Origin: Chloroflexota bacterium
GTDB lineage: Bacteria > Chloroflexota > Anaerolineae > UBA4142
Reading direction: 5' to 3'
Assembly: GCA_016219275.1 (NCBI GenBank)
Contig: JACRBM010000040.1
Span: 62,001 to 126,000 of the forward strand
Length of the DNA: 64,000 nt
The notes below the pieces were generated by a model that saw nothing but the letters and a program-made list of their open reading frames with translations, was not told the origin of the DNA and did not search any database. This document shows positions 51,834 through 62,528 of this stretch, one piece after another. Position numbers and translations under genes: made by a program. How positions within the stretch are numbered: the stretch's first letter is position 1; the number at the start of each line of letters is the position of its first letter.

Positions 51834-53099
51834 CTAGCGTCGCCGTGTGCGCGCGCCAAGCGCACCGAATACGATAACACCCGCCGCAACCGCCAACAGC
51901 CACCGCCAATCGTTCCAGGGTTCAGCGCGGGCTTGCAAATCGGTCAGAGTGACCGCCGTCGGAGTTGTCAGGCGCGTAATCGAAATAGATTGCGCCTCGG
52001 GCGAAGCCAGCACCGTAGACGAACTCATTTCCACGCGGTATTGCAAATAACGAGTATTCGATTCGGACGTAATGCTGACCGGACTGGTAGACCCTTGCGA
52101 TGTCCACGCGCCCCAGGTCGAACCATTGGGCGATGAGCGCGTGCTCATGACCATACCCGTACTCCCTGGCACCGTCGAAGTCCACGACAACGTGTTCCAA
52201 TTAGCGCCCCTGCCATCAATCGCGCACGACACAAACTCGCCGCTTGAGGGATACTGCCCAGCACGCACCCAGTCCACCGTCAAAGGTGTTGTACCATAAG
52301 GATTACTAGGGCTTTGATGATACAAGAACGCCCAGCCCGTGATAACATTGGTATTGATGATCGCCGTATCTGTTAACACATCATCAATATAATAACGAGC
52401 CTGTGCCGATTCCCATTCCACACGCCACAGGTGGTACTGGGAATTATCAGGATCGCCGATATTGTTTAATATGACGGTAGCGCCATCCCGTGATCCTGTA
52501 AAAAGGTCATTTGCAGCAGAAGTATTAGGATCTCCGAGGATAAACACACGCGAACCGCCAGCATTTTCATCAGGAGTATATCGCGGTCCCAAAGTCCCAT
52601 GACGCCAATAGCCCACATCAGGGCGCCCAGATGTACCGAGTGTTTGAACCAAGCGCGCCCGCGCTTCATAGAAACGAGGCACTTGGGTAATGGCAGCGGT
52701 AGACAGCAAATATGTGCCATCCAAGGTCAGTATTCCACCCGATATAGATGTGGCAGGAGAACCGCCAGCAACGGGATCAGAAATATTCGAGTACCATCGT
52801 GTCGCGTCAATCGTCGTTCCCTCAAAATAATCCTCAACGGTCGCGGCGAGACGCAGTTCGCCGCCGTTCGCATTCGCGATAGTTGTGTTGGTGATCGCCA
52901 CCGTACAACCTTGCCAATCCGCCAACGTCGAGTGAGTCGTCGTTAGCGTGGAACCTTGCGCGTACGCCGGGCGCGGCGTTTGTAAAAACAATTGGATCAC
53001 CAAGCCAGCCGCGAGCAACCCGAGCAATTGGATTATCCACAAACTCACCGCCCAACGCCATGGACTGTGCCGATCAAGTGGTTTATTCTGATAGTCCAT
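51834..53099 (-). CDS. Secreted GH16-like beta-sandwich protein with C-terminal anchor
   Basis: 421 residues. Cytoplasmic start, signal-anchor (about 18-40) ending PAYAQG, a concanavalin-like module (about 65-280) with ELRLAATVEDYFEGTTIDAT, ARARLVQTLGTSGRPDVGYW, FRVEWESAQARYYIDD and WAFLYHQSPSNPYG; a beta domain; then PTAVTLTDLQARAEPW, a membrane span and ARTRRR. The module recurs in the protein at 60203. ATG at 53099 has GGAGG 5 bases upstream. Likely surface-anchored carbohydrate binding; catalytic residues not confirmed. Confidence 0.8.
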   Translation of the reverse strand: MDYQNKPLDRHSPWRWAVSLWIIQLLGLLAAGLVIQLFLQTPRPAYAQGSTLTTTHSTLADWQGCTVAITNTTIANANGGELRLAATVEDYFEGTTIDATRWYSNISDPVAGGSPATSISGGILTLDGTYLLSTAAITQVPRFYEARARLVQTLGTSGRPDVGYWRHGTLGPRYTPDENAGGSRVFILGDPNTSAANDLFTGSRDGATVILNNIGDPDNSQYHLWRVEWESAQARYYIDDVLTDTAIINTNVITGWAFLYHQSPSNPYGTTPLTVDWVRAGQYPSSGEFVSCAIDGRGANWNTLSWTSTVPGSTGMVMSTRSSPNGSTWGAWTSQGSTSPVSITSESNTRYLQYRVEMSSSTVLASPEAQSISITRLTTPTAVTLTDLQARAEPWNDWRWLLAVAAGVIVFGALGARTRRR

Positions 53100-53111
53100 T
53101 CTTTCCTCCAT

Positions 53112-53468
53112 TTGAGCGGCGCATCACCAAGTTCCGCGGACGCTCAATATTTTCAAACCTATATCAAAGAATCACAATCTAGCCGGCTTGGCAACATTTA
53201 CACATCACCGATATGCGCCTGACAAAGCCGGTGGTTATTTTGGTGCGCGGGTTGGCGCGCAGAGATTCCGTTATGACCGCGACGGGAGCAAACACCCACG
53301 CATAACCGCGCGGCGGTGAACTGCCGCGCGGTAAGCCGCGAGCATGTTGTAATTACAATTCCCGTCCACCTTGCCACGCTTGTCGTTAATACGTGTCGCA
53401 AAATGAAACGGATTGACCCGCCGCGTCGCCCATCGTACTGAACATCGCGGTTCTTCGCTTTGTTCTAG
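53112..53468 (-). other. Long 5' leader (~360 bases) of the GH16-like gene
   Basis: From the promoter at 53469-53497 to the ATG at 53099 lie about 360 bases. It contains a strong hairpin, ACCGCGCGGC (53305-53314) with GCCGCGCGGT (53323-53332), and GCCGGCTTGG versus AAAGCCGGT near 53180-53235. No known riboswitch class could be matched by eye. A 95-codon frame runs through it but has no ribosome site. Confidence 0.5.
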
Positions 53469-53497
53469 ATAATAGACGCGAGTAACGTCTGTGTCAA
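53469..53497 (-). promoter_or_regulatory. Strong promoter of the GH16-like gene
   Basis: Minus-strand TTGACA (53492-53497), spacer of exactly 17, TATTAT (53469-53474). One of the best promoter matches in the window. Confidence 0.75.
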
Positions 53498-53529
53498 GAT
53501 GGGCAAAATTCCTATCCCAGTGACTAGCC

Positions 53530-53623
53530 AACCTTGCGAAGGTTTGAACGCGCAATTCTCAAAATCGAATTTGACATCGTCGCGCGAGGTCTCGACAAAG
53601 TGGTTGGAAACCTTCACAAGGGT
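53530..53623. repeat. Inverted AACCTTGCGAAGGTTT pair
   Basis: AACCTTGCGAAGGTTT (53530-53545) and AAACCTTCACAAGGGT (53608-53623) match as inverted repeats with two mismatches, around 62 bases. Largest member of the CCTTGCGAAG family in the window; ends 5 bases from the stop of the Tat-secreted protein. Confidence 0.65.
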
Positions 53624-53627
53624 GGGG

Positions 53628-55622
53628 TCACTCGTACATCGCCACAACGCGATGCGTACCCGCCATCATCGCGATCGCCGCAAATTCCGCGCCGCTTACT
53701 GCGCGCGCACGCGTGTTCACCATCGCGCCATCCATCTCGACGCGCGCTACACGCCGCGCGTTGAATTGCGCCGGTACGAGTATCTCCATCGTCACATCCG
53801 CCGCCGCGCGGCTCGTCACTTGAAACGCCAAGCGCCGCGCCGTCGCATCCCAGACGAGATTCTCGAATGCCGCGTCGTGCCGCGTGTCGCTCCAACGCAA
53901 CCAATGTTCGGCATTCCAAATCGGCATGCCGCGCGACGCCGCGTACGCGAGCGTGCCATCGAGAAAGCGCGTCGCGTTCGCGGCAAAATCGCCGCCCGCC
54001 GCGAACGGGTCAACGTGAAACTGCGCGCCGAGCGCCGCCGGCGCGTCGCGCAACGCGCGGTCTATCGCCGCGCGCGCGATGTGCGCGGCAGCATCGCCGG
54101 TCAGATTCGCCCAGCCACCGCCCCACGGCATTTTCATCAAATGCTCGTCCACCAACTGCGTGGCTTGTTGGAGGATATCGAGCACACGTCCTTGCTCGTC
54201 CACAAATTTCATCGGCACACCACTGCCGGTAAAATAACCGTATGCCCAATCGCCGGACGCGCGTTGGAACGCCGTGCCATAATGATAGTAATCCAAATTC
54301 ATCCGAATGCCGAAACCGGCTTGCACGCGCGCCGTCTCGACCCAGCCCGTCCACAAAATGCGATGCGTCCGCACCGTCGGCGCGACCGGCGCGTATCCGT
54401 GCGTCGAAAATTCTTGCCAATATCGTCGCGCGCCGTTCTCCAAACCTTCTTCGACGTAGGGATGAAAACCAAACTCGTGACCGCGCGCGCGCCACTGCGC
54501 GACCTGGGTCGGCGTCGGCTCGACCCAGCGACCGCCGAACAACGCCAGCGCGTCCGCGCCGCCCACTTTGAACACGCCGCGCCGCCAGCCATTCCAAAAT
54601 CCCGGCGTGTAATAAATACTCATCCGCCCGCCGAACGATTCGACGCGCGCGAGCACCTGTTCAACCGCCTCCGCGGGCGCTTGATGCGCGTCGCCAGTCG
54701 CAATCAATAGAGCATCCATCTGGCTTGGAAAATACCACACACGCGGCAAGGGCAACACATCGGTCAGCATTTCGTTGATGAGCCGGCTGAACAAACGCAT
54801 CTGCTCGTCCGCCTGCGGAATTTCGCAACGCTTCAAATCCATCCAGCCGACAAATGCGTCTACCGCGCGAATACCCTCGCGACCGTCGCGCTCTTGATTC
54901 GCCCACTGTGGATTGCCCTGTCGCGTGTACGCGATACTCTGCGCGAGATCGAACGCCCAGAGCGCGGCTTGTCCTTTGCCAAAACGATTGAGCGTGACCG
55001 CCGGAAAATCTCCGCGCGTGCCCACGTCATCCGTCAGTCGCGCGACGATCTCCGCGCTCGTCACGCGATACGAATCTGCCGCGGCGTGAATCTGCAACGG
55101 CGAGTTCATACCACTTGCGTAGCGCGATTCGATTTTGAGATTCGTTTCCGCGCGCACGCCCGCGGCTTGCTCGACGCCGAACAGTGCGCTCGCCTCGGGT
55201 CGCAACGCGATCAACTTGCCGCCGTTCGCGACGTACGCGCTAAACCGGTCGCTTTCCGCGCGCGTCCACGCGCCGGCGCTCACGATCACCAGCGCGCATC
55301 GCGCGAGCATCTCGCGGTCGAGCGCCGCGAGTCGCGTGATACGAAAACAGTTCAACCCCTCAGCGCGCAGAATTTCGGCGAGGTACGCGCCGAATGGATG
55401 CTCTACGCGATTGTTGACGACGACCAGGATCGGCGCGTCCGTCACCGCCCAACCTGGGTCGCGCGCGTACGGCGAACGCGTGTTGGGAAGATTCGCCGAA
55501 TCATCGGCGACCCAGCGATAGCCGAAGGCGAGCGGTACGGTTGTCGCGCCCGCGACGCCGGCAATCTTGAGAAATTGGCGACGCGAGAGTCCGCGCCGCG
55601 TGGGAGAGGTTGCGTTAGTCAT
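53628..55622 (-). CDS. Tat-exported protein with amidotransferase-like and deacetylase-like parts
   Basis: 664 residues. Twin-arginine signal [21 protein letters not shown] at residues 12-32. Residues about 60-235 resemble a class-I glutamine amidotransferase/ThuA-like fold ([61 protein letters not shown]). Residues 285-540 look like a polysaccharide-deacetylase barrel ([35 protein letters not shown]). A C-terminal beta domain ends at 664. The ATG overlaps the LamG gene by 8 bases. Tat export implies folding in the cytoplasm, perhaps with a cofactor. Function unknown. Confidence 0.75.
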   Translation of the reverse strand: MTNATSPTRRGLSRRQFLKIAGVAGATTVPLAFGYRWVADDSANLPNTRSPYARDPGWAVTDAPILVVVNNRVEHPFGAYLAEILRAEGLNCFRITRLAALDREMLARCALVIVSAGAWTRAESDRFSAYVANGGKLIALRPEASALFGVEQAAGVRAETNLKIESRYASGMNSPLQIHAAADSYRVTSAEIVARLTDDVGTRGDFPAVTLNRFGKGQAALWAFDLAQSIAYTRQGNPQWANQERDGREGIRAVDAFVGWMDLKRCEIPQADEQMRLFSRLINEMLTDVLPLPRVWYFPSQMDALLIATGDAHQAPAEAVEQVLARVESFGGRMSIYYTPGFWNGWRRGVFKVGGADALALFGGRWVEPTPTQVAQWRARGHEFGFHPYVEEGLENGARRYWQEFSTHGYAPVAPTVRTHRILWTGWVETARVQAGFGIRMNLDYYHYGTAFQRASGDWAYGYFTGSGVPMKFVDEQGRVLDILQQATQLVDEHLMKMPWGGGWANLTGDAAAHIARAAIDRALRDAPAALGAQFHVDPFAAGGDFAANATRFLDGTLAYAASRGMPIWNAEHWLRWSDTRHDAAFENLVWDATARRLAFQVTSRAAADVTMEILVPAQFNARRVARVEMDGAMVNTRARAVSGAEFAAIAMMAGTHRVVAMYE

Positions 55623-56817
55623 GCACTTTAGCAGTGCGATGTGAAATAAAATAGATCAGCCCAACTAAAACCAATCCCAGCACGAATAGGATAATCGCGT
55701 CCAGTTTGAAAATCATCGGTAAGAAAGTCGTGCTCGGCACCGGCGGCGGTGGCGTCGGTGTTAAGGTTGGCGTGTTCGTTGTCGTGTTCGTTGCCGTGCT
55801 CGTCGGCGTGATGGTGCGCGTACTGGTTGGCGTGCTCGTTGGCGTGATGGTGCGCGTACCGGTTGCTGTGCTCGTCGGTGTGTTGGTGCGCGAACTGGTT
55901 GGGGTGTTCGTCGCGCCGCCAACCGCAAAGGGAATGTCTGTTGTGTAAACGGGACCGGCTGGGGCAGAGCCGCCGGGCTTGCACGTTCCGTTGCTGGGTC
56001 CGCCGCTCGCGCCGGAACTATCGAGGATCGTCTGATTCGTCGCGCACAACCCGGCAGGTCCTTCGTCGAAATGGTACAACGCCATCGTGTTGGCATCGGT
56101 CGTAAACGGCGCACCGGGGCGCGTGAAATTCGCGCTGTACCGAATTGAATTCGAAATGCGAACTTCGTCAACCCAGCCCTTGAACGAGGGATATTGCGAA
56201 CCAGCATCGTGTTTTTCCGCGCCGATAACGAGGAAGGGATCACTGTTGGGAAAACTCGTCGTGCGTCCGTCGCGATAACTAAGGTTACCGGTCGGACCAT
56301 TCACCGGCGCGGCAATATCAAGTGACCCATCTACATAGAGTCGTATTGTACCACTAGAATTACGAGTAACGGCGATGTGATGCCATATTCCATTCGCCAC
56401 AGTAGTGTTGCCACATACGGTCGTGCCACTTGATCCATTGTTCGCACCGAACGCAATCCTGCCACTACCCAGCGCGATGCCGTAATCACCGTAATCTCCG
56501 CTATTGAACACATCGCGATCGAAAATAATGTTCGCCGTGATCCAGCCATCATTCGCGCCGCAACTCGCGGTGCCGGCGTTTTCACCGGCGTTCGCCTTCA
56601 TCCAAAACTCGAACGTCAAATCGCCCGCGCCGACATCGGCAGGCACTTGCGGATCAATTGGAATCTTGACGCGATCAATGTCACCGACGCCATGTCCGTA
56701 AAAGCGCAACGAATAATTCGTTCCTTGCGCGTGACTGGGACGCGCGGACGTCAACGTAACGAACGACCACGCACACAGCAACACGAATGTCGCGAGAATC
56801 CACGTCGCGCGTTTCAT
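55615..56817 (-). CDS. Secreted LamG protein with Thr-rich stalk and C-terminal membrane span
   Basis: 400 residues from the ATG at 56817 (GGAG upstream; overlaps the preceding stop by ATGA). Signal peptide (1-30); LamG/concanavalin-like domain of the YSLRFYGHG type (about 31-280: [59 protein letters not shown]); repeated [12 protein letters not shown] stalk; FLPMIF; final membrane span and a short tail HRTAKVHD. Belongs to the local LamG family. Confidence 0.83.
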   Translation of the reverse strand: MKRATWILATFVLLCAWSFVTLTSARPSHAQGTNYSLRFYGHGVGDIDRVKIPIDPQVPADVGAGDLTFEFWMKANAGENAGTASCGANDGWITANIIFDRDVFNSGDYGDYGIALGSGRIAFGANNGSSGTTVCGNTTVANGIWHHIAVTRNSSGTIRLYVDGSLDIAAPVNGPTGNLSYRDGRTTSFPNSDPFLVIGAEKHDAGSQYPSFKGWVDEVRISNSIRYSANFTRPGAPFTTDANTMALYHFDEGPAGLCATNQTILDSSGASGGPSNGTCKPGGSAPAGPVYTTDIPFAVGGATNTPTSSRTNTPTSTATGTRTITPTSTPTSTRTITPTSTATNTTTNTPTLTPTPPPPVPSTTFLPMIFKLDAIILFVLGLVLVGLIYFISHRTAKVHD

Positions 56818-57830
56818 CGCCGTCTCCACCACACACCGAGCGCAAGCGCGCCCGTGCCAAGCCCACCGAGTATCAGCCACATCCAATCCGTTGATTCGCC
56901 GCGCACTCTCAGGTTTGAAACTTGCACCGCCGTTGGCGGACCGAATGGCACATCGGTTGTGTAGACCGGACCGGCGGGTGCAGCGCCGCCGTACTGACAC
57001 GCGCCGTTGCTCGGTCCACCGCTCGCGTTGGACGCGTCGAGAATAGCGCCGGTGCACGCACCCGCGGGTCCTTCATTAAAGTGGTACAACGCGACCGTGT
57101 TGCCATCGGGTGTAAAGGCGGAGACCGGTCGTGTAAAATTCGCGGTGTAACGAATCGAGTTTGAAAGGCGAACCTCGTCGAGCCAACCTTTGAACGCGGG
57201 GTACGCCGCGCCAACGTCGTGTTTTTCCGCGCCGAGGACGAGGAACGGATCGCTGTTCGGATAACTCGTCAGCCGTCCATCGCGATAACTGATGTTGCCG
57301 GTCACGCTAGCGACTTGGGCATCCAACTGCCCGTCCACAAACATGCGAATCTCGCCGGTGGTCGCGTTACGCGTCACCGCGATATGATGCCACGCGCCAT
57401 TCGCCACATTTGTCGCGCCGCACACGGTTGTGCCAGTCATGCCATTATTCACACCGAACGCGATTTTGCCGCTGTTGAGTGCGACGCCAAAATCGCCGTA
57501 ATCACCATTGCCGAACACATCGCGATCAAAGACCACATTACCCGTAATCCAACCATCGTCTTGATTGCAGGTTACGCTCCCGGAATTTTCGCCGGTCGCC
57601 GCTTTGAGCCAAAACTCGCAAGTGAAATCGGTTGCGCCTACATCCGCCGGCACGGCTGGGTCAATCGCGATTTTCACGCGATCCAAATCCGGCGCGCTAG
57701 AGCCGTGTCCGTAAAAACGGAGCGACAAGTTAGTGCCTTGTGCGTGACTAACCTGCGCGAAAAACAGGACAACACAAAAAGCCATCACGCCCAGTGCGCC
57801 TCTGCGCCAAGTCAGTCGAAAAGTAAACAT
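56814..57830 (-). CDS. Secreted LamG protein with short RRR-ended anchor
   Basis: 338 residues. Signal peptide to about 30; one YSLRFYGHG-type LamG domain (here [20 protein letters not shown]); no long stalk. The C-terminus has [16 protein letters not shown], a membrane span and WWRRR, matching the anchor of the protein at 51834. AAAGGA lies before the ATG. About 60 to 70 percent similar by eye to the LamG domains of its two neighbours, so a tandem duplication is likely. Confidence 0.83.
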   Translation of the reverse strand: MFTFRLTWRRGALGVMAFCVVLFFAQVSHAQGTNLSLRFYGHGSSAPDLDRVKIAIDPAVPADVGATDFTCEFWLKAATGENSGSVTCNQDDGWITGNVVFDRDVFGNGDYGDFGVALNSGKIAFGVNNGMTGTTVCGATNVANGAWHHIAVTRNATTGEIRMFVDGQLDAQVASVTGNISYRDGRLTSYPNSDPFLVLGAEKHDVGAAYPAFKGWLDEVRLSNSIRYTANFTRPVSAFTPDGNTVALYHFNEGPAGACTGAILDASNASGGPSNGACQYGGAAPAGPVYTTDVPFGPPTAVQVSNLRVRGESTDWMWLILGGLGTGALALGVWWRRR

Positions 57831-58116
57831 CGTTCACGATCCTTTCACGTTAATCGTCAAAAGTGGTTTTGGATCCTCCACCCTTGCAAAGGCAAACGCG
57901 AACGCGGTCTTTCAGAAACGCGTTTCCATTTACAATACCTTCGCCAAATCGTTTTCGCCCGTTTTTTTATCCGCGAATAGCGCGAATCTCCGCTAATTTT
58001 CAAAATCATTCGGGTTACACTTGCCCTGGCGGGAACACAAGTGCCAGGGTTCGCGTTATGCGCGGATAAATTAATGATTTTGGCGAAGGCGTTGATTTAA
58101 CCTTCGCAAAATTTCT
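57831..58116. other. Repeat-bearing spacer between LamG genes (copy A)
   Basis: Contains TTTTTTTATCCGCGAATAGC, a CTGGCGGGAACACAAGTGCCAG-type hairpin and GATTTTGGCGAAGGCGTTG just before the end of the upstream gene. The same ordered elements recur in the spacer at 59878-60202. The promoter of the gene at 57830 must lie here. Confidence 0.6.
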
Positions 58117-59877
58117 CTAGAACCCGGAAATCCAAATCGGGTCGGCGCTGTCCGGACTCGTACTCGTACCGAGTGTGGCGGCGTTGCCGGACGCGGAAGC
58201 ATCGCGCGCGGTTTGTCCCGCGCCCTCGTTGAACTGCCACAAGCCCAGCGTGTTTGCATCAGGCGTAAATGGCGCGGTCGGCGGCGTAAAGTTCGCCGTG
58301 TAGCGCAACGCATTCGAAATGCGTATCTCATCCAACGCGCCAGTGAAGTACGGATACCCAATGAGTCCCCCGAATTGCAACCAGGGTCCCTGGGTCAACG
58401 TGCCGACGCTCCGGGCGGTCGAGCCGACACCGTTCACGAACACACGCGCCGAGCCGGCGGAGTACGTCGCGGCAACGTGATACCACTGTCCCGCGACCAA
58501 ACTCGTCGTATTCTGCGCGAGCTGCCAACCCAGGTTCGTCGCGACCCAGAACGACGCGCGCCCATTGTTGAGTTCGAGCGACCATCCGAAATTGTCATCA
58601 CTGCCGACGATCACAAGACCATCCGCGTTGTTGATGGCGGGTCGTACCCACGCTTCAATCGTCAACGCGCTCGCGCCGATCACACGACTCGCGACTAGCA
58701 CGTCGTTCACCCCATCGAACGCGAGCGCATAATTCCCAGTTCCCGACGTGGGCGTACTCGTGCGCGTCGCAGTGGGAACGGGTATTGCCGTGTTGGTCGC
58801 GGTTCCGGTTGCCGTCGGCGTGCGCGTGGGCGTACTGGTCTGCGTCGCGGTGGGCGTACTCGTGCGCGTCGCGGTAGCGATAGGTATCGCCGTGTTGGTC
58901 GCGGTTCTAGTCGGCGTATTCGTTGGCGCGGCAATCGTCGTGGCAGTCGCGGTGGCAGGAACAGCCGGTGTGTTCGTGGGCGTTGCTATCGGCGCGGTTG
59001 GATTAAATGGTGTATCGGTTGTATAAATCGGACCTGCCGGCGCACTGCCGCCGTAATTGCACACACCATTGCTCGCGCCCGTGGCATCAAGAATCGCGCC
59101 GGTGCACGCCCCTGCCGGACCTTCGTCAAAGCGATACAACGCCATCGTGTTCGCGTCGGTTACAAAGAATGTCGTCGGTCGCGCAAAATTCGCGGTGTAG
59201 CGAATGGCGTTGGAAATGCGAACCTCGTCCAACCAGCCGCGAAAAGAGGGATACTCGACGCCGGAATCGTGTTTTTCTGCGGCGATGACCAGGAACGGAT
59301 CGCTGTTCGGGAAATTGGTCGCGCGTCCATCGCGATAACTCACATCGCCCGTAGGTCCGTTCGCCTGACCGTCGAGTCGTCCATCTACATACGCGCGCAA
59401 TTCGCCGGTCACGCGATTGCGCGTTAGCGCGACGTGATGCCACACGCTATCGGCGAGATTCGTCGCGCCGCAAAGCGTTATGCCCGACGATCCATTGTTC
59501 ACGCCGAACGCGATTCTGCCACCGCTCAACGCGATGCCGAAATCGCCATAGTCGCCATCGAAGTACACATCGCGATCAAAGATGATATTCCCATAGATCC
59601 AGCCGTCGTCCGCATTGCAATACGCCGCGCCGGTGTTTTCGCCCGGACTCGCCTTGAGCCAGAACTCGAACGTGAAATCGGTCGCGCCGACATCCACCGG
59701 CACTTGGGGATCAATGCGAATCTTGATGCGGTCAATGTCACCCACGCCGTGTCCATAAAACCGTAAGGAGTAGCCCGCGCTTTGCGCTTGAATGGTCGGT
59801 ACGAGAATGAGCAGACCCAGGAATGCCAAACCAGCGAGCAAAAACCGGCTCCCAATGGCTAAACGCAACGTACTCAT
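58117..59877 (-). CDS. Secreted protein with two different LamG domains and a Thr-rich linker
   Basis: 586 residues from the ATG at 59877 (GGAGG 7 bases upstream). Signal peptide (about 10-32). N-terminal LamG of the YSLRFYGHG type (about 33-285), TATPTNTP-like linker (about 290-385), then a second LamG of the [10 protein letters not shown] type (about 388-586: [57 protein letters not shown]). No C-terminal anchor. The second LamG type recurs at the end of the protein at 60203. Confidence 0.83.
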   Translation of the reverse strand: MSTLRLAIGSRFLLAGLAFLGLLILVPTIQAQSAGYSLRFYGHGVGDIDRIKIRIDPQVPVDVGATDFTFEFWLKASPGENTGAAYCNADDGWIYGNIIFDRDVYFDGDYGDFGIALSGGRIAFGVNNGSSGITLCGATNLADSVWHHVALTRNRVTGELRAYVDGRLDGQANGPTGDVSYRDGRATNFPNSDPFLVIAAEKHDSGVEYPSFRGWLDEVRISNAIRYTANFARPTTFFVTDANTMALYRFDEGPAGACTGAILDATGASNGVCNYGGSAPAGPIYTTDTPFNPTAPIATPTNTPAVPATATATTIAAPTNTPTRTATNTAIPIATATRTSTPTATQTSTPTRTPTATGTATNTAIPVPTATRTSTPTSGTGNYALAFDGVNDVLVASRVIGASALTIEAWVRPAINNADGLVIVGSDDNFGWSLELNNGRASFWVATNLGWQLAQNTTSLVAGQWYHVAATYSAGSARVFVNGVGSTARSVGTLTQGPWLQFGGLIGYPYFTGALDEIRISNALRYTANFTPPTAPFTPDANTLGLWQFNEGAGQTARDASASGNAATLGTSTSPDSADPIWISGF

Positions 59878-60202
59878 GTGTCTTCCTCCCTTCACACCAG
59901 GAACTGAACAACCCGCCGATCAGTGTTGGGTTGTCCATGGCAAGACTCGCCATTGAGCCAATTCCCAAAAAGCCGTCTGCCGCTAACCCAGCCAAATGTT
60001 CGCGTACAAGACGCGACCGATTTGCCGCTCGTCAGCGCCGGTTAAATCTGCATAGACCTCGCGAGTACACTACTTTCGCCAATTTATTCTTTCATCCGCG
60101 AATCCCGCGAATCTTCGCTAATTTGTTTTTTATTCGCGTGATTCGCGTTATTCGCGGATCAATTTATGATTTTGGCGAAGGTGTTGGAGTGGAGAAAGAG
60201 TT
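59878..60202. other. Repeat-bearing spacer between LamG genes (copy B)
   Basis: About 325 bases without a gene. Holds an imperfect palindrome (60088-60160; CATCCGCGAATCCCGCGAAT and ATTCGCGTTATTCGCGGATC) followed by TTATGATTTTGGCGAAGGTG, parallel to the spacer at 57831-58116. Presumed promoter for the gene at 59877. Confidence 0.6.
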
Positions 60203-62449
60203 TCATCGTGTCACCGCGCTCCAAATTGGATCATCCGCACCGCTCGACGCATTCGCTCCCAGCGTTGCGTTGTTGCCGGATGGTGACGCGTCGGCGGTTG
60301 TCTGCCCAACTCCTTCATTAAACGTCCATAATCCAATCGTGTTTCCATCGAGCGCGAGTGCGGCGGGCGGCGCAAAGTTCGCGGTATAACGCGCGAGATT
60401 GGAGATACGAACGTCGTCGAGCGTACCATTCAAAAACGGATACCCGGTCAAGCCGCCAAAGCGCAACGCGGGTCCCTGCGTCAACGTACCGACCGTCGCG
60501 GCAGCGGACGCGTTACCGTTTACAAAGACGCGCACAGACCCGGCGGAGTACGTCGCGGCGATGTGAGACCATTGGTTCGCCGGCAACGCAGTTGGATGTT
60601 GCACCGATTGCCAACCCAGGTTTGTCGCGACCCAGAATGTTGCCATGCCGTTCGTCAGTTCGAGCGACCAGCCCGTGTTGTCATTCGCCGCGACGACGAT
60701 CAAACCCGTTGCGCCGTTAACGCCTGGGCGCACCCAGGATTCAACCGTGAGCGGACCGACACTGTTAACTGGATTCGCCGCGGCGAGATCATTCACACCG
60801 TCGAACTGCAAACCATAGTTGCCACTCGGCGGCGGAGTGTTGGTACGTGTAGGTGTCGCGGTCGGCACGATAGGAGTGTTGGTACGCGTCGCGGTTGCGG
60901 TCGGCGGAATTGGCGTGTTCGTACGCGTTGCCGTCGCGGTCGGCGGGATCGGCGTGTTCGTCGCCGTCGCGGTCGGCGTGCCGGGCGCTGGTGTGTTGGT
61001 TGGCGTGGCGGTAACCGCTACCTGAGTCGGCGTGCGCGTGATGGTGGCGGTTCGCGTTGCCGTTGCAGTACGCGTGGGTGTGCGAGTACGGGTTGGTGTG
61101 CGCGTGCGCGTGGGCGTGCGCGTGATCGTGGGTGTGCGCGTGATCGTGGGCGTGCGTGTCGCGGTCGCCGTTGCAGTCACAGGAGTGTTCGTCCACGTTG
61201 CGGTGGCGGTGCTCGTCGGCGTGTTCGTCGGCGTGTTCGTCGCCGTCGCGGTCGCGGTGCTCGTGGGTGTACTGGTTGGCGTGTTCGTCGCCGTCGCGGT
61301 GCTCGTGGGCGTACTGGTCGGTGTGTTCGTCGCCGTCGCGGTTGGAGTGCTGGTTGGCTCACTGGTCGGCGCAAAAGTGACGCTCACTTGCTGCACTTCG
61401 GGTGAACGCATCACATCACTCGAAGTCAGGTCTACCGCATATTGCAAGTAACGACCATTCGGACTGGTGAGCGTGTTGGAGACTGGCGCAGACCACGCCG
61501 ACCAAGTGTTGCCGTCATTCGAGGTGCGCGTGCGATACGCAATCCCGGTGCCGGATGGGATTGTGTCCGTTATCGCGACCGTCGTCCAAGCCACGACCTG
61601 GCTCGCATCCAACGGGCACGATACGTACGAACCACTTGGCGGATATTGTCCTCCGCGCACCCAATCCACATCGAGCGGAGTCGCGCCGTACGCGCTGGGG
61701 TCTTGATGATATAAAAAGACCCAGGAATTGATCACCGTCGTGTCAATCGTCATCGGCGCTTGCAACACATCGTCAATGTAAAAACGTGTTTGGGCAGACT
61801 CCCATTCGATGCGGAACGTATGGAACTGGGTCTTGTCCGGGTCGAGGATGTCAATGTCAACCGGCGTGTCAACTGCATTGCGCCCGCGCACAATCAAATT
61901 GTTCGGTTCGGCGTCGCCTCCAATGAACAAACGGATCGCGGTCGTATTGAAATCCGGAGTGTACAACGGCGGTTGATCGCGATAAAAACCCAGGTCGGGA
62001 CGCCCGGAGGTATTCGGCGTTCGCATCAGACGCGCACGCGTTTCGTACACGCGCGGGATCGCGGTGATCCTGGCTTGCGACAGCATATAGTTTCCGTCCA
62101 GCGTAACTTGACCGCCGGATACGACGGGCAAATTCGTGTTGCCCGCTGCCGGATTCGAGATGCCAAAAGTCCAGCGCGTCCCGTCAATCGCCGCGCCGTC
62201 GAAATAATCTTCGACGGTTGCGTTCAAGCGCAACTCGCCGCCGTTCGCGCTACTCACACTCACGTTCGTCGGCAAAGCGCAGACCGCGCTAAAATCGGCG
62301 ACACTCGTATGCGTAAACGTTCCGCCGCCGCTCTGCGCGACTACGCGACGCGGTCGCGCCAATCCCAATGTTATCATCACACTGGCTAGCGTAATCATCA
62401 CAAACACATAGAGCAAAATTGGTTTGTGAATCACATTGTTGTGTATCAT
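60203..62449 (-). CDS. Secreted GH16-like plus LamG protein with a very long Thr/Pro stalk
   Basis: 748 residues. Signal-anchor (about 8-38); GH16-like module (about 50-265) matching the protein at 51834 ([58 protein letters not shown]); beta domain; stalk of some 180 residues made of [10 protein letters not shown] and [10 protein letters not shown] units (about 365-545); C-terminal LamG of the [10 protein letters not shown] type, as in its neighbour. GGGAGGGGAG lies before the ATG. First gene of the tandem array. Confidence 0.83.
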   Translation of the reverse strand: MIHNNVIHKPILLYVFVMITLASVMITLGLARPRRVVAQSGGGTFTHTSVADFSAVCALPTNVSVSSANGGELRLNATVEDYFDGAAIDGTRWTFGISNPAAGNTNLPVVSGGQVTLDGNYMLSQARITAIPRVYETRARLMRTPNTSGRPDLGFYRDQPPLYTPDFNTTAIRLFIGGDAEPNNLIVRGRNAVDTPVDIDILDPDKTQFHTFRIEWESAQTRFYIDDVLQAPMTIDTTVINSWVFLYHQDPSAYGATPLDVDWVRGGQYPPSGSYVSCPLDASQVVAWTTVAITDTIPSGTGIAYRTRTSNDGNTWSAWSAPVSNTLTSPNGRYLQYAVDLTSSDVMRSPEVQQVSVTFAPTSEPTSTPTATATNTPTSTPTSTATATNTPTSTPTSTATATATNTPTNTPTSTATATWTNTPVTATATATRTPTITRTPTITRTPTRTRTPTRTRTPTRTATATRTATITRTPTQVAVTATPTNTPAPGTPTATATNTPIPPTATATRTNTPIPPTATATRTNTPIVPTATPTRTNTPPPSGNYGLQFDGVNDLAAANPVNSVGPLTVESWVRPGVNGATGLIVVAANDNTGWSLELTNGMATFWVATNLGWQSVQHPTALPANQWSHIAATYSAGSVRVFVNGNASAAATVGTLTQGPALRFGGLTGYPFLNGTLDDVRISNLARYTANFAPPAALALDGNTIGLWTFNEGVGQTTADASPSGNNATLGANASSGADDPIWSAVTR
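60830..61375 (-). repeat. Low-complexity coding repeat for the Thr/Pro stalk
   Basis: Within the gene at 60203, repeats of units like GGCGTGTTCGTCGCCGTCGC and GTGCGCGTGATCGTGGGTGT encode the stalk. Unit order and length vary, a pattern prone to expansion and contraction. Confidence 0.75.
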
Positions 62450-62528
62450 ATTTTCTCCCCTCCCTCAGGGACACATCTCTTCGGATGCAAACGATTAGTG
62501 TTTGTGCGCCCGTCGCTTAACGGTGTGG

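Noticed and set aside
53271-53555. A 95-codon minus-strand frame in the leader of the GH16-like gene
   Set aside because: It begins upstream of the predicted transcript start, has no ribosome site, and runs through strong hairpins; more likely non-coding leader.
53465-53647. A 60-codon minus-strand frame with a hydrophobic end
   Set aside because: It overlaps the strong promoter and an inverted repeat; no initiation signal.
53499-54710. 403-codon plus-strand frame opposite the Tat protein gene
   Set aside because: Antisense shadow rich in Arg and His; the minus-strand frame has a Tat signal and coherent domains.
60819-61451. Plus-strand frames encoding Val/Gly repeats (VRVGV-like)
   Set aside because: They are the complement of the Thr/Pro stalk coding repeat, not genes.
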